64,000 nucleotides of DNA. Origin: Dactylorhiza incarnata (lineage: Eukaryota; Streptophyta; Magnoliopsida; Asparagales; Orchidaceae). This document shows, in pieces, positions 1 to 10,625 of the stretch. The stretch spans positions 310,001 to 374,000 of the forward strand of contig JAWHQI010000075.1 of NCBI GenBank assembly GCA_033032865.1, in the 5' to 3' direction. Position numbers and translations under genes: made by a program. Position 1 is the first letter of the stretch; each line of letters begins with the position of its first letter. A model generated the notes under the pieces. It ran no database searches, was not told the DNA's origin, and was given only the letters and a program-made list of their open reading frames with translations.

Positions 1-764
1 TGGCCTTGGGCTTGTACGCCCGTGGGGGAATGATAAGTACCCTTGGTTTGTTATGAAATGTTGATGTGTGTTGTTATCTTAGAAGTATACATGCCATAGG
101 TTGCCTTGGGTGAAACCCAGGTTTGCATACATGCTGCATTGCTAGATCCCCTTACTTTTATTGCTCAACATAGAAACGTGGATGATGATTGTGACATTCA
201 TGCTTGTCGTGTTTATGTTAATACTGTTTATTACATTTGCATATGAAGTGCTGACTTGCAGGGTGATGTAGTTCCCCGGGGTCCGCTAGGACGGATGGGA
301 GGAGGGGTGTTGTAACACCGTTGTTGGTCAGCTAAAGCTGACCCTCGTTATACCATTCTTTGTGATTTGGATGCAGGGCAATGATCGCAGGCTGGACCTA
401 GCTCGCCGTCTAGAAAGGCCTAAGCTGCATGAAGTGCACTTTTCATGCTTTCTTAATTGATTATGATGTATTTACCTGTTCCGGCTTGCATGCCGAGGTA
501 ACTTAGGATTGTGATGATCTGGTGGACATTTCTATGCCCTATTTGTTTTAACTTGAGTATGAGTTTTGTAAGGCCTTAGGGCCGTAGTACTCTTATGTAG
601 ATGTGGACAACTTCTGTGGTTTATTTAATGTTTTCGCTGTGTTGGTTCTGAGTTTTGAGATGGTTAGATCCAGATCACTTTTTAATACTAAAGCTGTGGC
701 GATTATATGTTATGGGGTCCCGGCCGGACCTATATTATATAGTCATTGTAGGGGAGGTGTTACA
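1..764 (+). mobile_element. Tekay-like gypsy LTR, 3' part (copy A)
   Basis: This is the right-hand part of a gypsy LTR, cut by the window start. It matches 42982-43744 almost base for base. Its last ~70 bases (GGGGTCCCGGCCGGACC, a TATATTAT stretch, then GGTGTTACA at 756-764) match the end of the LTRs of the Tekay-like element at 44026-52673 read on the other strand, so it is a diverged relative of that family in plus orientation. Integrase coding sequence follows immediately, so this LTR probably inserted into the older pol. No gene is present. The exact LTR end is inferred from the GTTACA terminus. Confidence 0.7.
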
Positions 765-1409
765 CGACACTGAATTTGTAAAGGATACAGATGCCCAGGT
801 GCGACTAATTCGTGTTAAGATGTTGGAAGCCCAGAACAGGCAGGCCAATTATTATGATGCGCTGCATCGTGCAGATTAGTTTCAGGTTGGAGACCGGTTA
901 TCCCTAAAGTTACATCTAATGCATGGAGTCTCATGGGTACGCATGCGTAAGAAGATCAGTCTAAGATGAATAGGAATCTAAAGGATCTTGGAGTGGATCG
1001 GCCCGTTGGATTATTGACTAGAGCTACCGCCGGAGGTAGTGGGTTTGCATGATGTCTTCCACATCCCCTCCCATAGGAGAGCTCTACTACGGCCACAACA
1101 ACATATATCTATTACGGACGGGCCAGTAACTTCTGACCGATCAATTTGCGCAGAGCCGATCAGGATAGATGGCACGAAGATGCGGGTCTTGCGGCGCAAG
1201 AAGGTTCTGTGGGTAAAGGTCATGTAGAGAAATTATGGCCAGGAGGAGAACACATGGGAGTCATTAGACTTGATTCAGCACAATTATACGGAGCTCTTCG
1301 TGTCAGGTATAATTTATTTCTTAAGGGATGTTATATTCATACAGTTGCGGTAGAAGCCCCGCAGGACTAACCTGAATTTCGGGGATGAAATATTTTTTTT
1401 ATTGGGATT
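765..1409 (+). pseudogene. gypsy integrase C-terminus and chromodomain-like tail, relic (copy A)
   Basis: Reading one frame gives the C-terminal part of a Ty3/gypsy integrase. First comes a DAQVRLIRVKMLEAQNRQ-type helix (about 800-845), then FQVGDR..LKLHLMHGV (about 880-925), the GLHDVFHIPSHRR segment (about 1045-1085), and finally WVKVM-stop-RNYGQEENTWES (about 1210-1260). The last is the group II chromodomain-like tail of Tekay/Del-type pol. It has several stops. The TAG at 1225-1227 sits where the family has Trp and is also present in copy B, so it predates the duplication. The 5' part of pol is missing. The long LTR at 1410 follows directly, so this is the 3' end of that element's pol. 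Confidence 0.8.
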
Positions 1410-1574
1410 TGTAACATCCCCCAAACAACTAGACCCATAGGATGGTTTTGTCATGACTAGGGCATGACAAAACCATAGGAAGCACAAAGGGAGCATAAAG
1501 GCTTAGGAAGGAAGGAGGAAACCACCTTGGTCTACAAATAGTAATTTCCAGTTACCAAGCTTAGGGTTAGACTT

Positions 1575-2060
1575 TAGGGCCTCACCTTGACCCCTTGACC
1601 CCACCATGACATACCTAACCTATTAAGGGGTCCCTTAGAGCACTAAGAACCCATTGGGATCAACCAAAGTGGCCAAGTTGGCTAAAGTCAACCCTAACCT
1701 TAAATTGGTCAAATTAGCATAATTAGGGTCAATTGGCCTCCACCATGCAAAATTGACATTTCCGCTACACTTATAGGGGTATTAGGGATCTAATGGACCA
1801 AAAAGCTCCATCACGGGGCCACCAATTTGGCCAATTTGACCTAAGTCAACTCTAGCCCTATTTTGGTCAAATTGCCCTATTGTGAGTCAATTGGCCTCCA
1901 CCTTACCATATTGACCCTACCTAGACCTTACTAACCCTTAGGGGATGCCCATGGGTCACTATCTACCCATTGGTGTCAAGACAAATGGTCAAATTGACCA
2001 AATTCAACTCCACCCTAAATTTAGGTCAAAATGACATATTTTGACCTAATCAAGCCCAAC
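1575..2060. promoter_or_regulatory. TTGAC (W-box-like) tandem array in the long LTR
   Basis: About 15 TTGAC cores (TTGACC/TTGACA or the reverse GGTCAA/AGTCAA) lie within ~490 bases, inside three to four diverged tandem units of roughly 150 bp. Each unit includes a segment like GGTCAATTGGCCTCCACC. The array is repeated in the LTR copies at 53215-53700 and, inverted, at 39990-40470. TTGACC/T is the known W-box bound by plant WRKY factors. That the array acts as one is inference. Confidence 0.5.
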
Positions 2061-4924
2061 CCACTTGGGCTAGACCCAATTGAAGTGGTCCACTAGCTAA
2101 TGGGGTTGGGAGTTACTGAAATTTCCATTCAATTTCAAGAAATTCGGACAGGAGAGAGAAACCTCCATTTTCCCCAAAAATGGAGGAGAGAGAAAGAGAG
2201 GGAGTAATGGCATTCATGGCCATGGGAGGCAAATTTATCTCCCAATTGATGGGGACTCATCTCCCCTGGCTGTTAGAAGAAGGTTAGGAGTTTTTCCAGG
2301 CCATATGGTGGATGAATTGATGAGCTTTCAGTTTTCCAAAGAAGCCTTAATGGCCATGGACGAAATTTTCTAAAAGGACCCAGCGCAACCAACTACACCA
2401 AAATCCCGGACTATTGGTGAAGGCGCAACTTAATCTTTATATCAATGGAAGGGCGCTACGGGTCAAGTGAGGAGATGCTGGACCCAACACTTTCCTTCTC
2501 AAATTCCCCTTTACAGCCCCCCATTCTCAAATCCAACTCCACCATTAGCTTCAAAAGGTGGAAGGAAGTCGAAATCATATATTGGATCGAAGGTTTTGGT
2601 GGAGAATGGAGAGATCGGGCAAGCTCGCCGGAGAAGGGAAAAGCCATGGTCGGCCACCGCCGCCATCGTCATCGGGCTCCAATAAAGGTCCTCCCCTCCA
2701 CCTCTATCTCAGTGGATAAATCTTAGATCAAAATAAGAGAGAAATCAGGCTCAATTGAACTCGATCTGGTGAGTGAAAATTTGAAATTTCCATGGATTTT
2801 CTTCCCGTTGGGTTCGCCGGAATCGGCCCCTCCGGTGGCTGTGTCGCCGCCCGGCGTTAGCCACCACCTCAACGGAGGTGGTGGTGGTGGCTGACCAGGG
2901 AGGTGGTCGGACGGCCTGGAAAATAAGGGAGGAAGTGGTACAGGAGCGACAAATCTGGACCGTCGTCTAGAGGCGAAGATGAAGCGATGTCGTTGATCTG
3001 TACAGAAAAATATAAAAGTTATTTTTAATATTCCATTTTCTGTATTATTACTAGCAGTAGATAGAAATAATTATTAAAAATACTTAGGCCCCCTGCTGGA
3101 AAAAATTTCAACACCAAAGTTGTAGCCCTTTGAGTCTAATATATTTTAAAATTAATTCCAGCCCAATAGGAGCAGTGGTTCGACCACAACACTCAAAATG
3201 GTTTAACATGTCAAAAAGGCTGACCAGACCTTGATCTAAGTGTCCACACTAAACCAGCCATCCAAATGGCCTAAGATTTGGAGCATAGTCTAACTATACA
3301 TACCCACATATTATATCAAAAAATGGGAATTGCTTGGATGAAATGTTTCTAAAGTTTTTGAAAATTTTTAATAATCCATATATTAATTAATTATAGGTTT
3401 TAACGACCTCCAATCCCCTCCAAATTTTAGTGGGTGCTCTTTAGGGTTATTATATGACCCTGGTAAAAATTTCAGCCCAATTGGGACTGATTTGGTTGGT
3501 TGATTAGTTAACCCAAGTTTGGTCAAACTAGGTCAAACTAGGTCAAAAGTGCACATGATGGAATTAGGTGGTCAAATCTCATCAAAGTGGTGTGAAACTT
3601 TGGCCACTGGTTTAGGATCGCATAAGACACCCCCATGAGTAATTTGGGGTGATGTGGGGTGGATATGCCCTAGGACCCTAGTTCAAACCTTAGGGTTGCA
3701 CTTTAAGCCTTGTGAAGGACATATGGACATATGTCCTTGAATGGTCATGGAACTTGGTAGAAAAGTTTATAGGGTGCAAATATGCCCTAGGAAATTTTAT
3801 AAGAATTTTAGGAACACTTATCCCCTTTGATTTAGGTTATAACCTTTTTAGGGAACCTTCTTATAAAAGAAATTTACATGCTTAAATTATCTTAGATGTT
3901 AGTGAAAGTTTGGTAGTACCGTAGCGAGCCCCTCACAGGGTAAATCTTGGGAAGTCCAAGATTAACCATAAATTGTAGGGATAAGTTGATGAACAAGATT
4001 AACTTAATAATGCGCACGCTTACACCCTGTGATTACGCTAGGTTAGATGGTTTGGTTTTATGAGCGGTTGGCTCGGTGGTTGAAGTAGCAGACTAGTTAG
4101 CCCGGTCAGCTTGTAACTCAATAATGCTTGTTGGTACGGTCGGGTTGGTCCGACGAGCCGGTGGTTCGAAAGGTTGTTGTGTCGGACGGGTTAGCCCAAG
4201 GAGCTTATGGCTCGGTGATAGATGTTAAACATGTTTGCATGTGCATAAAGGTGGTGGGTCTTCGGTATTGGACGGTCGTTCACACCGACGTCAATATGTT
4301 GACTCGGCAAGTGTGGAATTTGCACCTAGCCATGAAAGTCTGGTGGCCAGCCATTAAGAGTACGTAGATGCTCCGCGGTATTACGTTGAGGCGTACGATA
4401 GGTCTGGGTTAGGTAGTGTGAATACCAAGCTAGAGGTGGGCGAGGCCCAACCCACCGCTTTCGTTTGCCACTACGGGAGTATCCTGGGAGTCTTGCTAGC
4501 TCCAAAAAGGGGGAACTAAATGTCTGTGCACATAGAGTGGAAGTGTGTGAGTTGCACTTGTATGAGCATAGCATAAACTGCATAACTCTGCTTGTCATGG
4601 CATAAGCATTGAATTTCAACCCCTACCCCCATCGTATAAATTGGTTATGGGACTCTTTATAAGATAGGCCCTGCTAAATGACCCCTTGGTCTATTGGTTT
4701 GTGTGGGCATCCCTATTAATCAATGGTTACTTTTCTTTTTTTTTACTTATTGTCCTTGACCTGTTCTTTATCATGCTCTATTTACTGCTTTGGTTATATA
4801 TGTACACCTGTGTAGTGGTAGTTGTTCATGTAGCTAGGCCATGCCATCTGCTTTGTTTTTTACCCCTTGCCATCCTCCGCTTCGTCCTCCCACTCCGTTC
4901 CTAGGGCCACTGGGGGATGGATGG

Positions 4925-4925
<1 letters not shown>

Positions 4926-4956
<31 letters not shown>

Positions 4957-4971
4957 GGGGGGAACAAGGCT
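4926..4971. repeat. Poly-G tract in the long LTR
   Basis: An almost pure G run of about 30 bases, then GGGAGGGGGG, sits in a conserved part of the LTR. The same place in copy B (57479-57521) has a longer, interrupted run, and the inverted copy has only a short C-rich stretch around 9655. Length is hypervariable and may be mis-assembled. Confidence 0.7.
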
Positions 4972-5417
4972 TAGATTTTTTGACTAACGGTCAGTGGACC
5001 TTATCATATTAGGGGACCGAGGAGACGCAGTAGCACCAGAGGCCGGTGAATATGGAGGAGGGACAGTCTAGCACGGGAGCACCGATGACAGGATCCGTGA
5101 GTGTTCTATTAGTTTTAGTAGATTATGCTTCCGCGAGTCACTTTTGTAGTGAGGCTATGATGTACTGGGCATGAGCCCTTCTACTGTTATCTTATATTCA
5201 GATACTCTATGTGGACATCTCTTTTGATGGTTTTATTTTCTATGTGATGTGGACTTGAAATTCTATAAGTTTGTTTAAGATTTACTTCTTTTGAGATCGA
5301 TATGGCCGGCAGGATTGACGTTTTGTAGTGGCGACCTTCCCTAGCGAGGGTGTCACTGCAAAGCGGCGGTTCTGGGCATAAGACCCGGGTTTTCAAAAGA
5401 AAAAAAAGGGTCTTACA

Positions 5418-5679
5418 CTAAGTGTCGACACGCTAATGCTAGCGGTAGCGCTACCGCTGGGCGTTAGCTAACAGAGGGCCAATCCTCTGTTAAACACCTC
5501 CAGTTTTCTTTCCGTGAAATCTCTACTCCAATTAAGATCAATTCCTTTCTTTCCTTAGTTGCTGGACTTTCACCAATATTCATGGGTCTCGTTAATTAAT
5601 TAAGTGCCCAATTAAAATATCATAACCCATTAACATGGGACTATTCATCCAGAGAAATATTTATAATATCCAACTTATA
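5418..5679. other. Leader or LTR remnant between long LTR and gag relic (copy A)
   Basis: No gene is visible. The segment opens with a palindrome-rich stretch (AGCGGTAGCGCTACCGCT at 5441-5458, then GGGCGTTAGC), a motif type seen in the copia LTRs at 9674-21038 and 40567-41654. It then becomes AT-rich up to the gag relic. It is probably what remains of a copia 5' LTR or leader into which the chromovirus inserted. Copy B carries the same segment at 57982-58220. Confidence 0.4.
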
Positions 5680-7528
5680 TAAAAAGATCATATAAGTTTA
5701 CACTCTAGAAGGCCAGAATAAAGCTTTACATGAACTCTATTGATGAAGACATCTTTGATGTTATAATTCAGGTCCCCCAGCTCTAGTCAGACAAGATGCC
5801 AGTGGATCTTCAGCACTAGAAGCTATCCCAAGGAATGAGTGGACAGAGGCTGAGAAGAAGAAGAAGGCATGTGATGCCAAAGCAATGAACATTCTGGTTT
5901 CCACAATGTCAGATGATATTTTCTAGAAAGTAGCTGACTGCCAATCAGTAAAAGAGATCTAGAAATCCCTTTCCAGAATTGTAGAAGGGAGTTCTGACGA
6001 AAGAAAGGACAAGAAGTCCCTTCTCATATCCCAATATGAGAACTTCCAAAAGAAAGTGGAGGAAAGTGTTGCTGAAATGTATGACAAATTCAGCATCATT
6101 ACCAATGAGCGCAAGTGTTTGGACATGGAGATATCTTTGATATAGATCAATGATAAGATCCTCATGCGCTTCCCAAGCTCATGGGACTCAAGGATCTGGG
6201 CCATCAGAGAGTCCAGATGCCATAGACAAATCTCTACTAATGCTTTACTAGGATAGCTTAAATCATATGAGATGCTAATAAAAAAGCAGAGCTGAAACAG
6301 AGGAAAAGGAGACAAGTTCAACTCATATCCAAAGGAGCCTTGCACTGAAAGTTGCTGAAGGAGGCCCTCCACTCCTGAAGATGAAATGTTTAGTCTCCTA
6401 GTAAAGAGATTCAGAAAGTGGGTTAATATAGAAGACTTAAGGAGAAGAAAGAGGAGCTCAAAGCCCAGATTTTATAAGACTCCAATGAAGGAGGTGATTT
6501 TCATCTCCTATAACAAGTCAAGGCACATAGCCCCTGAGTGCCCACAGGAATAAAAGGACATGAGTAGTAACAAAGTTGAGCAAAAGAAGAAGTCTTTCAG
6601 GAGGAAAGACAAGAAGAAAGCTAAGGATTTCATTGTTGAAACTTGGAGTGACTCTGAAGCAGAGTTAAGCTCCTCTTCATCAGAGAGTGATGAAGAAAAG
6701 GATGTTGAAGCAGCCTGCCTGATGGCATTAGGAATATCCTCAGATGATGAAGAAGAATAGGTATCTCTGTTTGATGATTTTGATTGTATTCTGATGATTT
6801 TAATAATTGCTTTAAAGAATTTTGCAATGATTTTCGCAAGATATATAAAGAATTAGAAAAACTCAAAGAAGGATGAATTATATTCATTAAATAATGATCT
6901 GAGAAATAAAATTCAGGGTAAAGAAATAGATTTGATAGAGATAAGAAATGATAATCTAAAGTTAAAAGAAGAGCTAACAAAGGCAAAAGCCTTTGATCGA
7001 GGAATCTCTCAGTGGAAGGAGTCAAAAGCTCAAAGATATTACACAAAATCTCTCCATGAGATTTAAGCACCTAGTTCTAGGAGCAGAGCCTTGCACTAGC
7101 ACTGAAGTCACTACTAGACCAGCCTGGAAAATTCCAGTTAGATTTATTAGGACTATTGATTATCAAATAAGTGAGAGGAGTGCAACATTTGAGGATAAAG
7201 ATAAAAATAATCCAGATAAAATCACTGTATTTAATAAAGCAAAATTTAATAGTGAGAAGAAATCTCTAGGGAAAATCAATCCAAACAAACCAATGAATAT
7301 AAGTAAAATGGGGTTATAAGAGAGAAAATTGTTAGGCACTCTGCAAATTTATTACACTTTGATACACTTTATACACATTTCAAGTATCAATATAATAAAC
7401 CTAGGTTTGATAAACTCATTGTCTGCCATCCAAACGGATATCATGAAAGACCCTTATATTCTTTCAAAGAACTCTATAATGGTAAAAGCAAAGGGCCCAA
7501 GGTAACCTGGGTTCCTTCTAATGTTTGA
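5680..7528 (+). pseudogene. Copia-type gag, decayed (copy A)
   Basis: Frames can be followed through a SIRE-like copia gag. It runs from a UBN2-type segment (KARLKLYMNSID-like in copy B; ...KKKACDAKAMNILV; SQYENFQKKVEE...MYDKF) to a degenerate CCHC knuckle (about 6500-6550, second Cys replaced by Tyr) and a Lys-rich then acidic stretch (DSEAELSSSSSESDEE, ending CLMALGISSDDEEE near 6760). After that come a coiled-coil-like LKLKEELTKAK region and a terminal GPKVTWVP motif with a stop at ~7526. It holds many stops, mostly TAG, and frameshifts. In a standard element pol would follow; here it does not. Confidence 0.75.
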
Positions 7529-8278
7529 TCTACTTGTGCAAGATTAGGTAGGATCCCCCCCCCCCCTAGGAGATAATGGAAGGGGAAGGAAGAACTGTGG
7601 CTTAATAAAGAACTAAATCCAACATGGGAGTGATCTCTTCTCTGAATACTCTTATTATCTTCTTTGGTTCATGAAAATAGTAGTATAAATACTATTTTCA
7701 ATAAAAATAGTGCTGGGAAAAACAGCAAGAACTTTCTAAGAAAATAGAACTATTTATTCAGAGTTGCGTCGAATAGAATTTGACGAACCGTCTAATTTAA
7801 CACGACGCTTGCTTCGAAAGCAATATGCAACAGATAATTTGTGTTATGTCGAATAAAATTCAATGTACCATCTAATTCTATTCGATGTCAGCTTCAAAAG
7901 CCATCAAAATCCGACAATTCGAATAGCATTCGACGCAACATCGACTTTATATCGACGAAAATGTCGATTTAATAGTTGCTCATCAAATTTGAAGGTGCAT
8001 CGAGTTCTAATCGACCAACGTTGACATGACAAGCGCGTGCAGAGTCGCTTCTACAAGCTGCATCGACAGGTTTTGGCGCGCTGAATATTAATTTTGTCGA
8101 CGGTGCGTCGAGTACAACCCTAATTTGCGATAAATCATCTTTTTAAGCAACTTAGGCATTGAATTCATTATGCTTTCGAATATTCTCTTTCCTCTCTTTT
8201 GCTCTCCTTCCCTCCATCTTTCTTGCATCTTTCTCGCATCTCTCTCTCTTATCTCTTTTTGCAGGTACCTCAGAATCA
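7529..8278 (+). promoter_or_regulatory. Non-coding spacer with GTCGAAT/ATTCGAC palindromes and a 3' splice-like site (copy A)
   Basis: About 750 bases separate the gag relic from the ORFX relic, with no pol sequence. From ~7765 to ~8110 there is an irregular array of GTCGAAT...ATTCGAC half-sites and GTCGA/TCGAC boxes. It is followed by a long pyrimidine-rich tract (about 8170-8260) ending TTTTTGCAG at 8264, then GTACCTCAGAATCA and the ORFX ATG at 8279. The tract plus TGCAG fits a plant 3' splice acceptor. Copy B has the same arrangement ending at 61704. Confidence 0.5.
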
Positions 8279-8858
8279 ATGGCTCCTCCAAAGATAAACT
8301 CTGGGTTTGATGTGATATAGACTCCATCAACGCAGCATCTGATAACATCAAGGCCATCCCTAGCTTATTTCATATTGCCGGCCTGACAAAGTTGATTTCT
8401 TCAAGGTGCAAGATACTTGATGCTGAATTGACAGAGTTCAAGGACAATTTGCAAATAAGAGATGATGGCTCCCTCAATGGGAAAGTTTCTGAGACAGATA
8501 TACATATAACAGAGGTATTGGTAAATCAAACATTTGATCTTACAACTGGTAGTGATTCAGATGAATTGACAGGGGAGGGTTAAAAAAGGTTCTAGAGATC
8601 ATGCAGTTCCAGAAAGACAAGGTCATCATTCTGAAGAAGATTGATCTTGCAGAAGAATATAGATTCCTTGCTGATATAGCAGGGAAGGCGCTCTTATGCA
8701 AAATCTCAGCTCATGATGTTATCCCCGATGTTGGGAATATTGCCCTCAATGTTCCCTTGATTTGAAGAGGCATCACACTCAATGTTAAGTACAATTAGTA
8801 TTTGATAAACCTTATTTAGTATCATGCTAAAGCATGGTTAGGTTATTCCAAGAAGGTC
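8279..8858 (+). pseudogene. ORFX relic: putative plant transposon-protein-like domain (copy A)
   Basis: The sequence starts MAPPK, stops at a TAG about 13 codons in, and continues in another frame as SRCKILDAELTEFKDNLQIRD...GKVSETDIHITEVLVNQTF. A further segment reads DLAEEYRFLADIAGKALLCK (about 8645-8705). These match in order the N-terminal domain of the better preserved ORF at 30614-32737 (VLEFYSNAKGG..., NGIKVKVNPKRLNRAL, MANIVGKALLCK). Similarity to copy B ends at ~8858. The protein's function is unknown. Confidence 0.6.
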
Positions 8859-9208
8859 TAAATGCTAAAACCACTAAGACGACCTCTCAGTCTCAGCTGA
8901 ACCACTGAGAAGAGAAACTGTCTCAACAGATCCGCTGAGACAGATGCAGTTCAACCGCTGAGATAAAAGGATGTCTCAGCCCAACTGCTGAGACAGATTC
9001 AAATAGGAATTAAGCAGTGGCGCGATCTGTTTTTGGCGCAAGAAGGGGAAAAGCAAGATACACTTTTGATAGATTTCCATGCTGTGTAAGGGGCTTATAA
9101 TAGCCATTGAAAGAAAAGGGGGAAGTATAAAAGAAGATGTTAGGTCTGAAGAAAGGGCATTGTTCCATTGCAAGAGCAGTATTGTGTGTTGTAAGGCCGG
9201 TCTTCTTC
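8859..9208 (+). mobile_element. Promoter-bearing LTR-like fragment with CTCAGC/GCTGAG array
   Basis: From 8879 to 8998 the motif TCTCAGC or its complement GCTGAGACAG recurs about seven times, mostly as loose inverted pairs. A TATA-like TTATAATA lies at 9095-9102. This organisation (palindrome array, then TATA) is that of the other LTR promoters in this window, so it is probably the U3 of a 3' LTR belonging to the gag-ORFX element to the left, cut off by the inverted long LTR at 9209. I find no clear TG start. Confidence 0.4.
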
Positions 9209-9673
9209 TGTAAGACCCCTTTTTTCTTTACAAACCCTGGGTCTTATGCCCAGAACCACCGCTTTACGGTGACACCCTCGCTCGGGAAGGTCGCCACTAC
9301 AAAGCGCCGATCCTGCCGTCCATGTCGATCACAAAAGAAGTAAAGCTTAACAATCTTATAAAAGTCAATCCACATCACATAGAAAGTAAACCATCGTAAA
9401 GAGATGTCCACATCATATATCTGAATAAAAGGTATGATAATAATAAAGGGCGTATGCCCTATACATCAATTCCTCACTACAAAAGACACTCACGGAAGCA
9501 AAACAACTATAAGTGACACTCAAGGATCCTGAGACTGGTGCTCCTGTGCTAGACTATCCCGCCTCCATCTGCACCGGCCTCTGGTGCTTCTGCGTCTCCT
9601 CGGTCTCCTAAAATGATAAGGTCCACAGACCGTTAGTCAAAAGACTAAGCCAATCCCCCACCCCTCCCACGGT
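9209..9673 (-). mobile_element. Inverted long chromovirus LTR, piece 1
   Basis: This starts TGTAAGACCCC, the reverse complement of the GGGTCTTACA end of the LTR at 1410-5417, and follows that LTR backwards (TATGCCCAGAACCACCG, GTCCACAGACCGTTAGTC). It breaks at 9674, where a copia LTR begins. The LTR resumes at 21039 and again at 36663. Confidence 0.85.
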
Positions 9674-9689
9674 TGTTGGATCTTACAGC

Positions 9690-9717
9690 GCCCTTAGAGG
9701 GGGGGGTGAATAAGGGC
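9690..9717 (-). other. C-run hairpin near LTR end
   Basis: On the minus strand this reads GCCCTTA, TTCA, a run of C, TCT, TAAGGGC: a seven-base inverted repeat enclosing a C-rich loop, about 15 bases from the LTR end. The same design occurs at 28379-28410, 35031-35059, 40583-40618 and 63499-63537. Confidence 0.65.
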
Positions 9718-10625
9718 TTTATGAAATTTTAAATCTTAATTAAATTTATCGAAGTTTGTGATCAAAGTATAGGAATATTTTATAAGAATATTTGTCTTGA
9801 TATCTCAGAAAAGATTGTATTGAAAATTCCTTTTTAAACAAGAGAAACAAAACTTTTTGTTAACTGTTGTTAAGTCTGGCGTTAAGTGTTAACGCTGGGC
9901 GTTAGCTCTCCAGAAAATATTTCTTAGCACAAAAAGATTGCCGCGGTGATTTTACTTATGAAATCTTAAAAGAAATATAATTCCAGAAAATCAGAGATAA
10001 TGAAAACGATTGTTGTATTTCAAAGATAATTACACAAATATTAATTTTAATACTTTGATGAAAACATAAATTAATACATTCTTAAAGAGGAAATAAAATC
10101 AATTGAATAGAACATTAAAAGACATGATTTTATTTCATAATAAATTGAATACACAAATGTTTAATTTCTATAACGCTACAAATCAAGGCGAGAATATGTA
10201 AAAACACTTTTTGTTGTTTTACCGGTCCTTCTCCCAATGACCGGTTGGCTATAGCCTATCTATCCCCAGATAAGGCCTCTAGCCACCCCTTAGATCTACC
10301 CTTGACCTAGTCGCCACGTACAAGGCGGCGAATTACCCCCTAAGCCGCACAAGGACCTAGTCGCAACACAAGGCGAATTACCCACGGATTCCTTCCCGGA
10401 ATCCGACGTTCTCCCCGAACGATTTCTCCACACCAAAATACAAAGAGAATAAAATAAAAGATTACAAGATAAGTAAAGAGAAACTCCCCAAGAAATTTTG
10501 AAGGTGAAGACGAAGGCGATGTAGATGTTGGCATTCTTGAAACAATCGTCCTTCGTATGGAATATGCGTAGTAGACCTTCTCCTTCAAAATCTTCTTTAG
10601 ATCTTCATGTTAGCCCAAGGGAGAT

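Larger units (their letters stand above)
1410..5417 (+). mobile_element. Long chromovirus LTR, 3' LTR (copy A)
   Basis: The LTR starts TGTAACATCCC and ends GGGTCTTACA, and follows the pol tail, so it is a 3' LTR. It is 4.0 kb. The copy at 53049-57981 is 4.9 kb, and the inverted copy in pieces from 9209 to 40566 is about 4.8 kb. The shortfall here is one deletion of about 1.04 kb at the TAGTACC at 3914-3920. It carries a TTGAC-rich array (about 1575-2060) and a G-run near 4926. Short ORFs inside (for example 2445-2726, 4128-4367, 4686-4904) have no recognisable domains and are not conserved with the inverted copy; I do not call them genes. Confidence 0.85.

Noticed and set aside
2445..2726. 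Small ORFs in the long LTR as host genes
   Set aside because: They overlap in several frames, shift or break in copy B (53943-54216) and have no domain; typical chance ORFs of GC-richer LTR sequence.
4686..4904. Hydrophobic ORF that looks like a membrane protein
   Set aside because: It comes from T-rich LTR sequence, is not preserved in copy B around 57260-57470, and lies in non-coding LTR.
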